Assembly (NCBI GenBank): GCA_026989135.1
Contig: JALSJZ010000186.1
Coordinates: forward strand, 1 to 33,738
Direction of reading: 5' to 3'
DNA length: 33,738 nt
Source: Sedimenticola sp.
GTDB taxonomy: Bacteria; Pseudomonadota; Gammaproteobacteria; Chromatiales; Chromatiaceae
Under the pieces are notes generated by a model. The model ran no database searches, was not told the origin of the DNA, and saw only the letters and a program-made list of their open reading frames with translations. A program made the position numbers and the translations under genes. How positions within the stretch are numbered: the stretch's first letter is position 1; every line of letters begins with the position of its first letter. Of this stretch, positions 33,649 to 33,738 are shown piece by piece.

Positions 33649-33738
33649 GGCGCACTCTCTGTAGCGGCGGGCGGCGCGGTCAATGTGCGCACCAGCAGCA
33701 CCTCATGGGCGCGCTCCAGATTGGCGCTGGGTTTGGCC
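33645..33738 (-). CDS. mreC: Rod shape-determining protein MreC, C-terminal end only
   Basis: The last 30 codons of an open frame enter from the window edge and read KPSANLERAHEVLLVRT followed by a short Ala/Pro tail and TGA. The pattern ANLxRxxEVLLV before the C-terminus is typical of proteobacterial MreC, and mreC-mreD-mrdA-rodA is the standard order. The rest of the gene lies beyond base 33738. Confidence 0.88.
   Translation of the reverse strand, partial: AKPSANLERAHEVLLVRTLTAPPAATESAP

Overview
The window is an ordinary gammaproteobacterial chromosome segment that carries an unusual respiratory island. Gene order and protein families point to a denitrifying, perhaps sulfur-oxidising, gammaproteobacterium outside the Enterobacteriaceae. 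The evidence is an Mla/Lpt/rpoN cluster in the E. coli order, an HprK-containing PTS cluster, the ybeL-leuS-lptE-holA order, and an mre-mrd-rodA-mltB cluster. The species assignment is inference. No tRNA, rRNA, CRISPR array or complete insertion sequence was seen.

Layout. (1) 1-4903, minus strand: mlaF-mlaE-mlaD-mlaC-mlaB-murA-hisG (hisG cut by the window edge), tightly packed with overlapping start and stop codons. The genes cover retrograde phospholipid transport, the first committed step of peptidoglycan synthesis, and histidine synthesis. (2) 5082-16309, plus strand: yrbG-kdsD-kdsC-lptC-lptA-lptB (Kdo synthesis and LPS export), then rpoN-hpf-ptsN-hprK-rapZ, then an EIIA-Man-like protein, HPr and enzyme I. 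No sugar permease is present, so this is a regulatory PTS. (3) mgtE (plus) converges on a ybeL-like zinc-ribbon gene. (4) leuS-lptE-holA, plus strand. (5) The island, 22.8-28.5 kb: a membrane-anchored hemerythrin (minus) diverges from a cytochrome cd1 (NirS-like) gene and a large multiheme gene (plus). (6) 29102-33738, minus strand: mreC(partial)-mreD-mrdA-rodA-mltB, the cell elongation machinery.

The most interesting part is the island. The NirS-like protein keeps the c-heme site, the d1 axial histidine and one of the two distal histidines. The position of the other distal histidine (His327 in Pseudomonas aeruginosa NirS) appears to be Pro/Asn. The next gene fuses a NapC/NirT-type tetraheme quinol dehydrogenase to two tandem copies of an ethylbenzene-dehydrogenase-like/cytochrome c-552-type heme domain. 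Each copy carries one CxxCH and one unusual CxxxCH motif. Two FNR/DNR-type boxes lie in the divergent promoter region. Together they look like a membrane-to-periplasm electron path feeding a cd1-type enzyme, with a diiron O2/NO-binding protein beside it.

A second notable point is a 157-bp MITE-like palindromic element with perfect 35-bp ends and a TAA duplication. It has inserted directly after the probable ancestral start codon of lptC and now appears to supply a new in-frame start codon from its terminal repeat. A 356-bp element with 25-bp imperfect inverted ends lies in the gene-free stretch before mltB. rpoN contains a run of ten C residues in its coding sequence.
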